Assembly: GCF_000763495.1 (NCBI RefSeq) | Contig: NZ_CP009576.1 | Coordinates: forward strand, 1,188,001 to 1,252,000 | Length of the DNA: 64,000 nt | Origin: Listeria ivanovii subsp. londoniensis | Lineage (GTDB): Bacteria; Bacillota; Bacilli; Lactobacillales; Listeriaceae | Reading direction: 5' to 3' | In this document: piece after piece, positions 27,428 through 38,784 of the stretch | How the letters are laid out: every line of letters begins with the position of its first letter | Numbering within the stretch: the stretch's first letter is position 1 | Position numbers and translations under genes: made by a program | Notes under the pieces: model-generated | The model's input: the letters and a program-made list of their open reading frames with translations, nothing else | What the model was told of the DNA's origin: nothing | The model's database searches: none

Positions 27428-28651
27428 ATGATTGAAAAAAGAAGCACCATCAAAATGGAACAAGCAAGAGAAATTTTATGCAACCAGATTACACCCCTTC
27501 CAGTGGTGAAGGTAGGGATTGGAAGTGCGTTACATCAAGTTTTGCAAGAACCGATTTTTGCCCCCTTTCCAGCTCCTTATTTTCGGCGTTCGGGATATGA
27601 CGGATATGCTATTACAGAAATTGATGATGAAAATTATCCTATCACCTTACGAGTGGTTGCGGAAGTTCCTTGCGGGGCAACATATGATAAACCACTTGCA
27701 CCAGGTGAAACTGTCCGAATAATGACAGGGGCAAAGGTACCAACAGGCGCGAGCAAAATTATCATGCTTGAACAATCAAAAGAAACGACCAATAAAAATG
27801 AAATTACACTATTAAATACACAACCAACTAGTAATATTACAGAAATTGGTGCAGAATTTGCGAAAGGGGATTTACTTTTAGACCGTGGTCATACGCTAAA
27901 TGCTGGTTCGATAAGCTTACTTGCTTCTTTTGGGATTAATGAGGTGCAAGTTATCAGGAAACCGAAAGTAGCTATTTTATCAACTGGCAGTGAGTTGGTG
28001 ACTGCTGGAAATGCACTTCCAGATGGGAAAATATACAATAGCAATCAGCCATTGCTTGAAAATCTTTTACAACTGTTCCATGCTGAAATTTGTGCTACAG
28101 AACAGTTGCCAGATAATTATCTTGATACCAAAAGACGATTGCTTGAACTGACAGAAATTGCTGATTTGATAATTACGACAGGTGGAGTTTCGGTAGGAGA
28201 TTTTGATTTCATGGCAGATATCGCCAAACAAGAAGCGGAATTACTGTTCAATAAAATTCAAATGCGTCCAGGTAGTCCAACGACTGGGATGTGGTTAAAT
28301 GATACATTAATTGTTGCGCTTTCTGGAAACCCAGGCGCTTGTTTTACGGGATTTTATTTATTAGTGGAGCCTGTACTTGCTACTTTAATGGGGAAAGAAC
28401 TGACTGCAACAAAACACGTCCAAGCAAAAATGGCGACGGATTATCCGAAAAATAATGGTTTTGACCGGTTTTTGCGAGGGACTTACCAGCTTTCAGAGAA
28501 TGGCGAGTATTTAGTAAAACCAGTAGGAAGCGATATGTCGAGTGCACTTGGAAATTTACATTTGACAACTTGTTTGCTTAAAATCCCACGCGGGAAAGTT
28601 GGGAAATTTACCGGAGAAGAGGTAGAAACATGGCTACTATCCTCCAAATAA
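27428..28651 (+). CDS. moeA: Molybdopterin molybdenumtransferase MoeA
   Basis: Inserts molybdenum into adenylated molybdopterin (407 aa, normal length). Landmarks are RSGYDGYAI, IMTGAKVPTGASKIIMLEQ, ILSTGSELV, TTGGVSVGDFDF, RPGSPTTGMW and LSGNPGACFTGFYLLV. The first gene of the moeA-mobB-moaE-moaD-moaC-moaA operon; mobB starts 22 bases before its stop. An RBS (AAGGGAAG) lies about nine bases before the ATG. Confidence 0.94.
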   Translation: MIEKRSTIKMEQAREILCNQITPLPVVKVGIGSALHQVLQEPIFAPFPAPYFRRSGYDGYAITEIDDENYPITLRVVAEVPCGATYDKPLAPGETVRIMTGAKVPTGASKIIMLEQSKETTNKNEITLLNTQPTSNITEIGAEFAKGDLLLDRGHTLNAGSISLLASFGINEVQVIRKPKVAILSTGSELVTAGNALPDGKIYNSNQPLLENLLQLFHAEICATEQLPDNYLDTKRRLLELTEIADLIITTGGVSVGDFDFMADIAKQEAELLFNKIQMRPGSPTTGMWLNDTLIVALSGNPGACFTGFYLLVEPVLATLMGKELTATKHVQAKMATDYPKNNGFDRFLRGTYQLSENGEYLVKPVGSDMSSALGNLHLTTCLLKIPRGKVGKFTGEEVETWLLSSK

Positions 28652-29115
28652 TTGGCTTTAAAAATAGTGGGAAAACGACTTTGCTTAATGCGTTAATTAA
28701 AGCCAGCCGTAAAGAAAATTATACAGTTTCTGCTATAAAACATGATGCGCATGATTTTTCTATAGATCACGCAGGAACAGATTCTTTTTCCTTTCAAGAA
28801 AGTGGTGCAGAAGCGGTGGTTATCGCTAATTCTCGCCGATATGCTGTGATGGAACAGGCAGGAATAGACTTAAAAACGGCCATTCAAAAATTGCCTAAAT
28901 CGGATATCATTTTGATAGAAGGATACAAACAAGGCCCTTTCCCCAAAATTGTACTTGTCCGTGAAAAAGGAGAAATCGAACAATTAAAAGATAGCAAAGC
29001 CGTACATAAAATTGCGACTCGTCATTTGGAATTACAGGAAGAAGCCATTTTTATTGGTGAGGAAACCAAGTTAACTCAATTTGCGGAAATGATTATCAAG
29101 GAGTTTTTACAATGA
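28630..29115 (+). CDS. mobB: Molybdopterin-guanine dinucleotide biosynthesis protein MobB
   Basis: GTP-binding P-loop protein (161 aa) that assists MobA in dinucleotide cofactor formation. Walker A is GFKNSGKTT near the N-terminus; KHDAHDF, DTDSFSFQESGA-like residues (GTDSFSFQESGA) and ILIEGYKQGPFPKIVL follow the family pattern. It overlaps both moeA and moaE, so translation is coupled. Confidence 0.92.
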   Translation: MATILQIIGFKNSGKTTLLNALIKASRKENYTVSAIKHDAHDFSIDHAGTDSFSFQESGAEAVVIANSRRYAVMEQAGIDLKTAIQKLPKSDIILIEGYKQGPFPKIVLVREKGEIEQLKDSKAVHKIATRHLELQEEAIFIGEETKLTQFAEMIIKEFLQ

Positions 29116-29534
29116 AATATATCGCGCTTCAGCAAGAAAAAATCGAAATTCAAGCACTTTCTGAAAAGCTTATCAATAAAGAGCATGGTGGCATCAATAT
29201 TTTTATTGGGACAATCCGCGAATGGACGGGGAATATTCAAACCGAAGAAATTCGTTATACTGCCTATGAAGAAATGGCGCTCAAAGAATTAACCAAACTA
29301 GCTGATGAAGTGAAAGCAGAATGGACGGCCGATGTTGTGATTGTCCACCGACTAGGGTTACTCCAGCTAACAGATATTGCCGTTTTTATTGGTGTTTCCA
29401 CGCCCCATCGCGCAGCTTGTTACGAGGCATCTCGATATATTATTGAGCGATTAAAAGAACGAGTACCTATTTGGAAAGAAGAAAAAGATATAGATAAAAC
29501 GAGGTGGGGTGGTGCCAGTGCTAACAACCATTAA
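29112..29534 (+). CDS. moaE: Molybdopterin synthase catalytic subunit MoaE
   Basis: Large subunit (140 aa) of molybdopterin synthase, which transfers sulfur from MoaD thiocarboxylate to precursor Z. Recognisable parts are GGINIFIGTIREWTGN, RYTAYEEMA, VHRLGLLQLTDIAVFIGVSTPHR and the active-site Lys region VPIWKEE. It overlaps moaD by 26 bases. Confidence 0.94.
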   Translation: MKYIALQQEKIEIQALSEKLINKEHGGINIFIGTIREWTGNIQTEEIRYTAYEEMALKELTKLADEVKAEWTADVVIVHRLGLLQLTDIAVFIGVSTPHRAACYEASRYIIERLKERVPIWKEEKDIDKTRWGGASANNH

Positions 29535-29766
29535 ATTTTTCGCTTTTTTAGCAGAGAAAACAAATAAAACGGAAGTAAAGTTAAACTTGCAGCAATGTCG
29601 AACGGTTGGTGAAGTGCGGGAACTGATTAGCAGCGAATTTCCAGAGATTGCTATAGACCTGTCTACTTGCATGCTAGCTGTTAATATGGAATTTCAACAA
29701 GATCAGGATGTTTTACCTGAGAAAATAGAGGAAATAGCCGTTATTCCGCCAGTTAGTGGTGGGTGA
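29509..29766 (+). CDS. moaD: Molybdopterin synthase sulfur carrier subunit MoaD
   Basis: Ubiquitin-fold sulfur carrier (up to 85 aa) ending in PPVSGG, whose terminal Gly is adenylated and thiocarboxylated. In-frame GTG codons at 29509, 29512 and 29518 are all possible starts; spacing from GAGGTGG favours 29512, and the difference is at most three residues. It lies inside the end of moaE, an arrangement that supports equimolar synthesis of the two subunits. Confidence 0.9.
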   Translation: MVPVLTTIKFFAFLAEKTNKTEVKLNLQQCRTVGEVRELISSEFPEIAIDLSTCMLAVNMEFQQDQDVLPEKIEEIAVIPPVSGG

Positions 29767-29781
29767 GAAAGGAGGCGGAAA

Positions 29782-30264
29782 ATGGGAAACGATGATTTAA
29801 CTCATTTTAACGAAGAAAAACGAGCGAAAATGATAGATGTAACTGCAAAATCAGAAACAAAACGCCGGGCTATTGCTAGCACTACAATCCATATGAACGA
29901 AGAAACTTTAGCAAGAATTCATGCAGGTAAGATAGAAAAAGGGGACGTCCTAGCAGTTGCTCAAGTAGCAGGAATTATGGCTGCTAAAAAAACGAGCGAA
30001 CTAATCCCGATGTGTCACCCGATTATGACAACAAAAGCAGATATTTCTTTTCAAGATGATGCTAAAAACAAACTAACGATTATTTCGGAAGTGGTCACTG
30101 TTGGTAAAACTGGTGTGGAAATGGAAGCTCTTACCGCCGTCACAGTTGCTGCGCTAACGATTTATGACATGTGTAAAGCGATGGATAGAGGAATGCGTAT
30201 AGAGCAAACTTATTTAGTAGAGAAAACTGGCGGTAAAAGTGGGATATTTAAAGCAGAAATGTAA
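29782..30264 (+). CDS. moaC: Cyclic pyranopterin monophosphate synthase MoaC
   Basis: Second enzyme of molybdopterin synthesis (160 aa), converting the MoaA product to cPMP. Conserved parts are [54 protein letters not shown] and VEKTGGKSG, which include the catalytic Lys/Asp/Glu set. It follows moaD by 15 bases, with an AAAGGAGG site. Confidence 0.95.
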   Translation: MGNDDLTHFNEEKRAKMIDVTAKSETKRRAIASTTIHMNEETLARIHAGKIEKGDVLAVAQVAGIMAAKKTSELIPMCHPIMTTKADISFQDDAKNKLTIISEVVTVGKTGVEMEALTAVTVAALTIYDMCKAMDRGMRIEQTYLVEKTGGKSGIFKAEM

Positions 30265-30292
30265 CTATTTTGTAGGATAGGAGTTTTGGTTT

Positions 30293-31294
30293 ATGCAATT
30301 ATTAACGGATAAATTTGGGCGAGTACATGATTATATTCGCATTTCAGTAACAGATCGGTGCAATTTAAGGTGTGTCTATTGTATGCCCGAAGAAGGCCTG
30401 ACATTTTTGCCCCATGAAAAAGTGCTATCCAAAGATGAAATTGTTGGTTTCATGGAAATAATGGTGAAATTTGGTATAAAAAAGGTGCGTATCACTGGTG
30501 GAGAGCCATTACTTAGAACGGATATTGTCGAAATTGTTCGTGGCTTAGGGGCGATTCCGGAAATCGAGGATATTTCGATTACGACTAATGCAATGTATTT
30601 AGCGAAAAAAGCAGAGGCACTCAAAGAAGCTGGTCTTACCCGAGTGAATATCAGCTTGGATTCCCTTCATGCAGATCGTTTCCAAGCAATCACGCGCGGG
30701 GGACGTTTACAAAAAGTATTAGATGGCATTCAAAAAGCTGAAGAGGCTGGCTTATTTCCAATTAAATTAAATGTTGTGTTAATTAAAGGTCAAAATGATG
30801 ATGAAATAACCAATTTCCTTCAATTTACTAAAGATAAAGATATTAATATTCGCTTTATTGAATATATGCCAATTGGACATGCGGGAACAAGTTGGAAAGA
30901 AAAATATCTTTCGCTGGATACAATTTTTGAAGCATGTAAAGAAGCTGGGTTTGTGTACGAACCAGTTGATACGATTCGCGGCAACGGTCCTTCTGAAAAT
31001 TTTCGAATAGAAGGAGCCAAAGGAACATTTGGAGTTATTCATCCAGTTAGTGCCCGTTTTTGCGATAGTTGCAATCGACTTAGACTAACTGCAGATGGCT
31101 ATATTAAAGCTTGTTTATACTGGGATGAAGAAATGAATATTCGCCCTTTCATTAATGAACCAGTCAAATTAATGCAACTTGTCCAAAAAGCAATTGATAA
31201 CAAGCCGGAAAACCATGAAATGGCGCTTAAATTGCAAGATGAAGTACAATCCAATAAACCAACTTGGCGTCGAATGAGCCAAATTGGTGGTTAA
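30293..31294 (+). CDS. moaA: GTP 3',8-cyclase MoaA
   Basis: Radical SAM enzyme (333 aa) that starts molybdopterin synthesis from GTP. The N-terminal cluster motif is CNLRCVYC (Cys23, 27, 30); the C-terminal cluster uses CDSC and a later Cys in [25 protein letters not shown] is the SAM-binding GGE region. Unlike many MoaAs it ends in QIGG, with the C-terminal Gly-Gly essential for activity. Last gene of the plus-strand Moco operon. Confidence 0.95.
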   Translation: MQLLTDKFGRVHDYIRISVTDRCNLRCVYCMPEEGLTFLPHEKVLSKDEIVGFMEIMVKFGIKKVRITGGEPLLRTDIVEIVRGLGAIPEIEDISITTNAMYLAKKAEALKEAGLTRVNISLDSLHADRFQAITRGGRLQKVLDGIQKAEEAGLFPIKLNVVLIKGQNDDEITNFLQFTKDKDINIRFIEYMPIGHAGTSWKEKYLSLDTIFEACKEAGFVYEPVDTIRGNGPSENFRIEGAKGTFGVIHPVSARFCDSCNRLRLTADGYIKACLYWDEEMNIRPFINEPVKLMQLVQKAIDNKPENHEMALKLQDEVQSNKPTWRRMSQIGG

Positions 31295-31297
31295 ACA

Positions 31298-31327
31298 AAA
31301 AATCCGACTCGCACAAGTCGGATTTTT
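31298..31327. terminator. Bidirectional terminator between moaA and moaB
   Basis: AAAAATCCGACT pairs with AGTCGGATTTTT around a 6-base loop, with A/T runs on both sides. It serves both convergent Moco transcripts. Confidence 0.85.
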
Positions 31328-31817
31328 ATTTTTGCCGTTCTGCTATTAAATGAGGAAGTTCAGGGATAATTAGTCTTTCCATAGCTAGGCGACATGCGTT
31401 GGTTGAGCCCGGCAAAGCGAATACTAACAAGCCGCTTTGCGAAAACCCAGCAAATGCACGTGATACCATCGCTCGACTACCGATTTCTTCATAACTAAGC
31501 ATCCGAAACAATTCACCAAATCCGGGAATTTCTTGTCGGATTATCGAGAATAACGATTCATAAGTTACATCGCGCTTAGCAATCCCTGTTCCTCCATTTG
31601 TGATTAAACAAAAGGGTTCACTGGCAGCTAGTTTTTTCACTTTTTGTAAGATTAAATCGGGATTGTCAGGAACAACCACGCGGGATAATACTTGATGACC
31701 AGCTGCTTCTAATTGTGTTTGAATTAACCGTCCACTCGTATCAGTCTCTATATCTCTCGTATCACTAATCGTCAAAATACTACAAGTAGTAGAAATAAAT
31801 GTTTTTTGTTCCATCAT
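31326..31817 (-). CDS. moaB: Molybdenum cofactor biosynthesis protein MoaB/MogA family
   Basis: MPT-adenylyltransferase-like protein (163 aa). The N-terminal LTISDTRDIETDTSG and LITNGGTGIAKRDVTYESL are the molybdopterin-binding signature; FALPGSTNACRLAMERLIIPELPHL closes the fold. In Firmicutes a single MoaB-type protein usually takes the MogA role, activating molybdopterin before MoeA acts. It lies eight bases after the MoeB-like gene. Confidence 0.9.
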   Translation of the reverse strand: MMEQKTFISTTCSILTISDTRDIETDTSGRLIQTQLEAAGHQVLSRVVVPDNPDLILQKVKKLAASEPFCLITNGGTGIAKRDVTYESLFSIIRQEIPGFGELFRMLSYEEIGSRAMVSRAFAGFSQSGLLVFALPGSTNACRLAMERLIIPELPHLIAERQK

Positions 31818-31825
31818 GTGCTCCT

Positions 31826-32821
31826 TTAATTAAAAAATAGCTGATAAATTTTTGTTGCTTCTGTGATATTTTCTGTACCATGAAGTAACACACGTCCGTT
31901 TTTAAAAATAACAAACTGATACGTTTGGTAATCAAAGCTGAGAACGGCGGGATTTTCATTATAAGTAATTTGTTCTTCTTTAAGTCGTTGTTTGATTGCT
32001 TCATAATTACTTTTTTGTGTTAAGTGAAATTGAACCGTATCTCGACCGCAGAGTGCAACTGCTTTTTTAGAAAATGGTTTCTCAAAAGTAGCTTGAGAGG
32101 AACATCCAGAACAATTGGACCGCTTGTTTACTTGAAGTGAGCGAAACGTGAATTGCCAATTATCTACTTGGTAATATGTATTTGTTGCAAAATCTGGCTT
32201 TAAAATCATTTGGGTAAGGAGCGAAACTTGCATGCCGGCGATAATAGGTATAAGCGCGCCATCCACGCCAATGACATCGCAACTCGCAGTATTGATTTGT
32301 GGTAAATCACCGAGTAAACAGAGTAAACAAGCAGAGTTTGGTGGGATAATCGGCATGATATTCGCATAATTGCCCGCACAAGAAGTGAAAATCCAGGGAA
32401 TTTGATAGTTAAAAGCAAACTGATTCAGCACTTCTCGCGTTGTAAAATTATCCGTGCAATCTAAAATATAGTCAACTTTAGTAGCAAAAGTAGCTAGACT
32501 CTCCGAAGTCACATCATCCACTAGATAATCGATTTCAATCTCGCTATTAATTAAACGGAGTGCTTTGCATGCTGCGTATGCTTTGGCTTGTTTTTCAAGT
32601 GCATCTTTTTCTGTGAAAAGGGATTGGCGTTGCAAGTTGCTCCACTCCACATAATCACGGTCTATTAAAAATAGTTTTCCGAATCCCATTCGTGCGCAAA
32701 TTTCAGCCGCATAGGAACCGATTGCACCAACACCAACAATTAAAATCGTTTTAGTTAATAGTTTAGCTTGGCCAGATTTTCCAATAGTTGTAACACGCAT
32801 TTGTCGATCATAGCGTTCCAA
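31826..32821 (-). CDS. moeB: ThiF/MoeB family adenylyltransferase
   Basis: E1-like enzyme (331 aa) expected to adenylate the MoaD C-terminus. The ATP-binding site is VGVGAIGSYAAEICARMGFGKLFLIDRDYVEWSNLQRQ; catalytic Asp lies in ILDCTDNF; zinc ligands are the CLLC and CSGC pairs. The approx. 80-residue C-terminal extension has no rhodanese active site that I can see, so sulfur must come from a separate donor. First gene of the minus-strand moeB-moaB pair. Confidence 0.88.
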   Translation of the reverse strand: MERYDRQMRVTTIGKSGQAKLLTKTILIVGVGAIGSYAAEICARMGFGKLFLIDRDYVEWSNLQRQSLFTEKDALEKQAKAYAACKALRLINSEIEIDYLVDDVTSESLATFATKVDYILDCTDNFTTREVLNQFAFNYQIPWIFTSCAGNYANIMPIIPPNSACLLCLLGDLPQINTASCDVIGVDGALIPIIAGMQVSLLTQMILKPDFATNTYYQVDNWQFTFRSLQVNKRSNCSGCSSQATFEKPFSKKAVALCGRDTVQFHLTQKSNYEAIKQRLKEEQITYNENPAVLSFDYQTYQFVIFKNGRVLLHGTENITEATKIYQLFFN

Positions 32822-32895
32822 GTTCTCACCTTCTTTCTATTATATTTTACCAGAAAATAACGAAAAGAGCCTGTAAAAGTAGTTTTGATTTATGT

Positions 32896-32925
32896 TTGCA
32901 ATTTGTCGCGGCTATCTTCTATAAT
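32896..32925 (+). promoter_or_regulatory. Promoter of the flavin-binding protein gene
   Basis: TTGCAA and TATAAT are separated by 18 bases, about 35 bases before the start codon. Confidence 0.6.
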
Positions 32926-32959
32926 GAGTAAAACATACTAAAAATTAGAGGTGCAAACT

Positions 32960-33511
32960 ATGAAGCAGAAACTAGAAACATCTAAATTTTATCCTGCCTC
33001 CCCAGTCTTTGTTTTAACCTATTTAAATGAAGAGGGAAAGCCACAAATGTCAACGGGATCATCCTCTTATACACTTGGAAATACGATTGTTATTGGTGTA
33101 TCAGCAGAAAGCAATGCGAGTAAACAGTTGTCTGCTCAGAAAAGATTCGCACTTCAATTTCCCAACACAAAGCAGTTCGCGCTAATTGAGCAAGGCGGAT
33201 TTTCTTCAGGAAAACGACAAGATAAAATTACTGCTCATCAAATCCAATTAACAGGCAGTGAGAATGGAGGAGTTCCATACATAGACAGTTGTCCGATTGT
33301 TTTTGAATGTCAGGTGAAGCAAACTGTGTCAGACGGAGAATATCATACCATTTTTGCAGAAATTAAAACTCGCCTAATGGAATCAGCGCTTATAGATGAT
33401 GAAGGAAACTTTATTCATGAGGAACTAGATTTGGTCCTTTTTTCGGGTGATGCAAACGAACGTAAATACCGTCAGCTAGCAAATACACTGGAAACTGTTG
33501 GTGGTCATTAA
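32960..33511 (+). CDS. Flavin reductase-like FMN-binding domain protein
   Basis: Small flavin-binding split-barrel protein (183 aa). The N-terminal FYPASPVFVLTYLNEEGKPQMSTGSSSYTLGNTIVIGVS and later FECQVKQTVSDGEYHTIFAEI match the flavin reductase-like/DIM6 family. ATG at 32960, six bases after AGAGGTG, is preferred to an upstream GTG inside that RBS. It is a single gene with its own promoter and terminator. The substrate is unknown; proximity to Moco genes may be coincidental. Confidence 0.75.
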   Translation: MKQKLETSKFYPASPVFVLTYLNEEGKPQMSTGSSSYTLGNTIVIGVSAESNASKQLSAQKRFALQFPNTKQFALIEQGGFSSGKRQDKITAHQIQLTGSENGGVPYIDSCPIVFECQVKQTVSDGEYHTIFAEIKTRLMESALIDDEGNFIHEELDLVLFSGDANERKYRQLANTLETVGGH

Positions 33512-33517
33512 AGCTAA

Positions 33518-33556
33518 TAGAAAACCCCCGCAGAATTTTTCTACAGAGGTTTTCTA
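33518..33556. terminator. Bidirectional terminator between convergent genes
   Basis: TAGAAAACC pairs with GGTTTTCTA, with an inner CGCAG/CTACAG-type pairing. T-runs exist on both strands. Confidence 0.75.
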
Positions 33557-33558
33557 AT

Positions 33559-34110
33559 TTAACCAAATACATCCACATCCGGTGGCAAGTAAGAGGGATT
33601 TTCTTTATTAATATGGTCATAAAACATAATTCCATTCAAATGATCTATTTCGTGTTGAACTACAATAGCGGGGTAGCCTTTGAAACGTAATTTTAATGGT
33701 GCGCCATCTTCATCAAAAGCATCGATAGTAACACGTTCACTACGAACAACATAACCCGGAACTTCACGGTCGACAGAAAGGCAACCTTCTCCGCCAGAAA
33801 GACAGGCTTGTTGAACAGAGTGACTACGGATTTTTGGATTATAAAGCACATAACTATAAAGTCGATCTTTTTCATCATGGACATGAATCGCTAAAAAACG
33901 CTTTGTTACGGCAAGTTGAGGTGCAGCAATTCCAACACCACCACGCAAGCCATATTTTTCAGCAACTTCTTCATCTTGACTATTAATTAGAAATTCGAGC
34001 ATCTCGCGCCCTAATTTTTTTTCCTCATCTGAAAGCGGAAATGTCACTTCACTAGCAACCTTACGTAGCGCCGGGTGACCTTCTCGTACAATATCGTCCA
34101 TCGTAAGCAT
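33559..34110 (-). CDS. def: Peptide deformylase
   Basis: Metalloenzyme (183 aa) that removes the formyl group from new proteins. The three PDF motifs are [16 protein letters not shown] and HEIDHLNG, the last two carrying the metal ligands Cys and two His. The insert between motifs I and II marks a type 2 (Gram-positive) deformylase. The N-terminus [16 protein letters not shown] agrees with homologues. AGGAGAG lies ten bases before the ATG. Confidence 0.95.
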   Translation of the reverse strand: MLTMDDIVREGHPALRKVASEVTFPLSDEEKKLGREMLEFLINSQDEEVAEKYGLRGGVGIAAPQLAVTKRFLAIHVHDEKDRLYSYVLYNPKIRSHSVQQACLSGGEGCLSVDREVPGYVVRSERVTIDAFDEDGAPLKLRFKGYPAIVVQHEIDHLNGIMFYDHINKENPSYLPPDVDVFG

Positions 34111-36055
<1,945 letters not shown>

Positions 36056-36057
36056 TC

Positions 36058-37035
36058 ATGGCGCAAAAAACAATGATTCAAGCGATTACAGATGCGCTTG
36101 CAGTAGAACTTGAAAAAGACGAAAACGTATTAGTTTTTGGGGAAGATGTTGGTAAAAACGGCGGCGTATTCCGGGCAACTGAAGGATTACAAGATCAATT
36201 TGGCGAAGAGCGTGTATTTGATACGCCTCTAGCTGAATCTGGTATCGGTGGTCTTGCTATCGGTCTTGCACTTGAAGGTTTCCGTCCAGTTCCAGAAATC
36301 CAATTCTTCGGTTTCGTATTTGAAGTAATGGATTCCGTTGCTGGTCAAATGGCTCGTATGCGTTACCGTACAGGCGGAACTCGTACTGCTCCAATTACAA
36401 TTCGCGCACCTTTTGGTGGTGGGGTTCATACACCAGAAATGCACGCGGACAATTTAGAAGGCTTAATGGCGCAATCTCCTGGTTTAAAAGTGGTAATTCC
36501 ATCCACTCCATACGATGCAAAAGGTCTTTTAATCTCAGCTATTCGTGATAACGATCCAGTTATCTTCTTAGAACATATGAAATTATACCGTTCTTTCCGT
36601 GAAGAAGTTCCAGAAGGCGAATACACAGTAGAAATTGGTAAAGCAGCTGTTCGTCGTGAAGGTACGGATGTTTCTATTATCACTTACGGTGCAATGGTAC
36701 AAGAATCAATGAAAGCAGCAGAAGCACTTGAAAAAGATGGCGTATCTGTAGAAGTTATCGATTTACGTACAATTAGTCCAATTGATGTAGACACAATTGT
36801 CGCTTCTGTTAAGAAAACAAATCGTGCTGTTGTAGTTCAAGAAGCACAAAAACAAGCAGGTATTGCAGCGAACGTTATTGCCGAAATCAATGACCGCGCG
36901 ATTCTTTCGCTTGAAGCACCAGTTATGCGTGTAGCTGCTCCAGATAGCGTATTCCCGTTTTCTCAGGCAGAAACAGTTTGGTTACCAAATCATAACGATA
37001 TCATCGAACGTGTAAAAGAAGTTATTGCATTTTAA
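36058..37035 (+). CDS. pdhB: Pyruvate dehydrogenase E1 component beta subunit
   Basis: Beta subunit (325 aa) completing the E1 heterotetramer. [46 protein letters not shown] (with catalytic Glu of the AESGI motif) and [17 protein letters not shown] are characteristic. It begins two bases after the pdhA stop, so the subunits are translationally coupled. Confidence 0.96.
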   Translation: MAQKTMIQAITDALAVELEKDENVLVFGEDVGKNGGVFRATEGLQDQFGEERVFDTPLAESGIGGLAIGLALEGFRPVPEIQFFGFVFEVMDSVAGQMARMRYRTGGTRTAPITIRAPFGGGVHTPEMHADNLEGLMAQSPGLKVVIPSTPYDAKGLLISAIRDNDPVIFLEHMKLYRSFREEVPEGEYTVEIGKAAVRREGTDVSIITYGAMVQESMKAAEALEKDGVSVEVIDLRTISPIDVDTIVASVKKTNRAVVVQEAQKQAGIAANVIAEINDRAILSLEAPVMRVAAPDSVFPFSQAETVWLPNHNDIIERVKEVIAF

Positions 37036-37096
37036 TTTATAATAACCGTTTTAAAACTTATGGGGAGTTTTAGAAGGGGAAAGAAATATTTTTATA

Positions 37097-37123
37097 CTAA
37101 GGTTCAGTTTATCTGAACCTTAG
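37097..37123 (+). promoter_or_regulatory. Hairpin between pdhB and pdhC without T-run
   Basis: CTAAGGTTCAG pairs perfectly with CTGAACCTTAG around a 5-base loop. It is followed by AAATTAC and the pdhC RBS, not by a T-run. It looks like an mRNA processing or stability element. Confidence 0.6.
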
Positions 37124-37145
37124 AAATTACAGGAGGCTTAATAAA

Positions 37146-38780
37146 ATGGCATATTCATTTAAATTACCGGATATCGGTGAAGGTATCCATGAAGGTGAAA
37201 TCGTTAAATGGTTTGTACAACCAGGTGATAAAATTGAAGAAGATGAATCCCTATTTGAAGTACAAAACGACAAATCAGTGGAAGAAATCACTTCTCCAGT
37301 TTCAGGAACCATTAAAGAAATCAAAGTTGCTGAAGGTACAGTTGCCACAGTCGGACAAGTACTAGTAACATTTGATGGCGTAGAAGGTCACGAAGACGGC
37401 GCCGAAGAAGAAAGCGCAGCACCAAAAGCAGAAAACACAGAATCAACTCCTGCACCCGCACAAGCTAGCGGAAAAGGAATTTTTGAATTCAAATTACCAG
37501 ATATTGGTGAAGGAATTCATGAAGGCGAAATTGTTAAATGGTTTATTCAACCGGGCGATAAAGTAGAAGAAGATCAGTCCATTTTTGAAGTGCAAAACGA
37601 CAAATCTGTCGAAGAAATTACTTCTCCAGTAGATGGAACGGTTGAAGATATTTTAGTTAGTGAAGGAACAGTAGCAACAGTTGGTCAAGTATTAGTAACA
37701 TTCGAAGGTGATTTTGAAGGAGAAGCTAGTCATGAATCTACTCCAGAATCTCCAGCAGAAGACGCTGCACTTGCAAACAACGATGCAACTTCCGCACCAG
37801 CAACGGGTGGAAACGGAACTCCATCATCTAAAAAAGATCCTAATGGCCTTGTAATCGCAATGCCTTCCGTACGTAAATATGCACGTGAAAAAGGCGTTAA
37901 TATTGCTGAAGTAGCAGGTTCTGGAAAAAATAACCGCGTAGTTAAAGCGGACATTGATGCTTTCCTAAATGGTGAACAACCAGTTGCAGCAACTACTACT
38001 GCGAATGCAGAAGACAAAGCATCTGCTCCAAAAGCAGAAAAAGCGGCTGCGAAACCAGCTGTTGCAAGTTCCGATGCTTACCCAGAAACGCGCGAAAAAT
38101 TAACACCAACTCGTCGTGCAATTGCAAAAGCAATGGTAAACTCAAAACATACAGCACCACACGTTACTTTAATGGACGAAATCGAAGTAACTGCTTTAAT
38201 GGCTCACCGCAAACGTTTCAAAGAAGTGGCTGCCGAAAAAGGTATCAAACTTACTTTCTTACCTTATATGGTGAAAGCTCTTGTTGCAACGCTTCGTGAC
38301 TTCCCAGTGCTTAATACAACTTTAGACGATAAAGCAGAAGAACTTGTCTACAAACATTACTTCAACGTTGGTATTGCAGCAGACACAGACCACGGTTTGT
38401 ATGTACCAGTAATCAAAAATGCGGATAAAAAATCTGTTTTTGCAATCTCTGACGAAATCAACGAACTAGCTGGAAAAGCACGTGATGGTAAATTAACAGC
38501 TGACGAAATGCGCCATGGTTCCGCAACTATTTCTAATATCGGTTCTGCCGGCGGACAATGGTTTACTCCAGTAATTAACTACCCTGAAGTTGCTATTCTT
38601 GGCGTTGGTCGTATTGCGCAAAAACCTATCGTAAAAGATGGCGAAATTGTAGCAGCACCAGTACTAGCACTATCCTTGAGTTTTGATCACCGTGTAATTG
38701 ACGGCGCAACTGCTCAAAAAGCAATGAATAATATTAAACGTTTATTAAACGACCCAGAATTATTACTAATGGAGGTGTAA
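37146..38780 (+). CDS. pdhC: Dihydrolipoamide acetyltransferase (E2) with two lipoyl domains
   Basis: Core of the complex (544 aa). Two lipoyl domains lie at residues 1-78 and 111-190, each with [10 protein letters not shown] and lipoylated Lys43 and Lys153. A flexible Ala/Pro linker follows, then a peripheral subunit-binding domain near residues 235-270 ([18 protein letters not shown]) and the catalytic domain ending with [12 protein letters not shown], where His and Asp are catalytic. The two lipoyl domains are nearly identical in protein but differ in many synonymous codons. Confidence 0.96.
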   Translation: MAYSFKLPDIGEGIHEGEIVKWFVQPGDKIEEDESLFEVQNDKSVEEITSPVSGTIKEIKVAEGTVATVGQVLVTFDGVEGHEDGAEEESAAPKAENTESTPAPAQASGKGIFEFKLPDIGEGIHEGEIVKWFIQPGDKVEEDQSIFEVQNDKSVEEITSPVDGTVEDILVSEGTVATVGQVLVTFEGDFEGEASHESTPESPAEDAALANNDATSAPATGGNGTPSSKKDPNGLVIAMPSVRKYAREKGVNIAEVAGSGKNNRVVKADIDAFLNGEQPVAATTTANAEDKASAPKAEKAAAKPAVASSDAYPETREKLTPTRRAIAKAMVNSKHTAPHVTLMDEIEVTALMAHRKRFKEVAAEKGIKLTFLPYMVKALVATLRDFPVLNTTLDDKAEELVYKHYFNVGIAADTDHGLYVPVIKNADKKSVFAISDEINELAGKARDGKLTADEMRHGSATISNIGSAGGQWFTPVINYPEVAILGVGRIAQKPIVKDGEIVAAPVLALSLSFDHRVIDGATAQKAMNNIKRLLNDPELLLMEV

Positions 38781-38784
38781 CAAA

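Noticed and set aside
37730-38017. 95-codon minus-strand frame opposite the PdhC linker
   Set aside because: It arises from the Ala/Pro/Glu-rich linker codons read in reverse and has no independent support.
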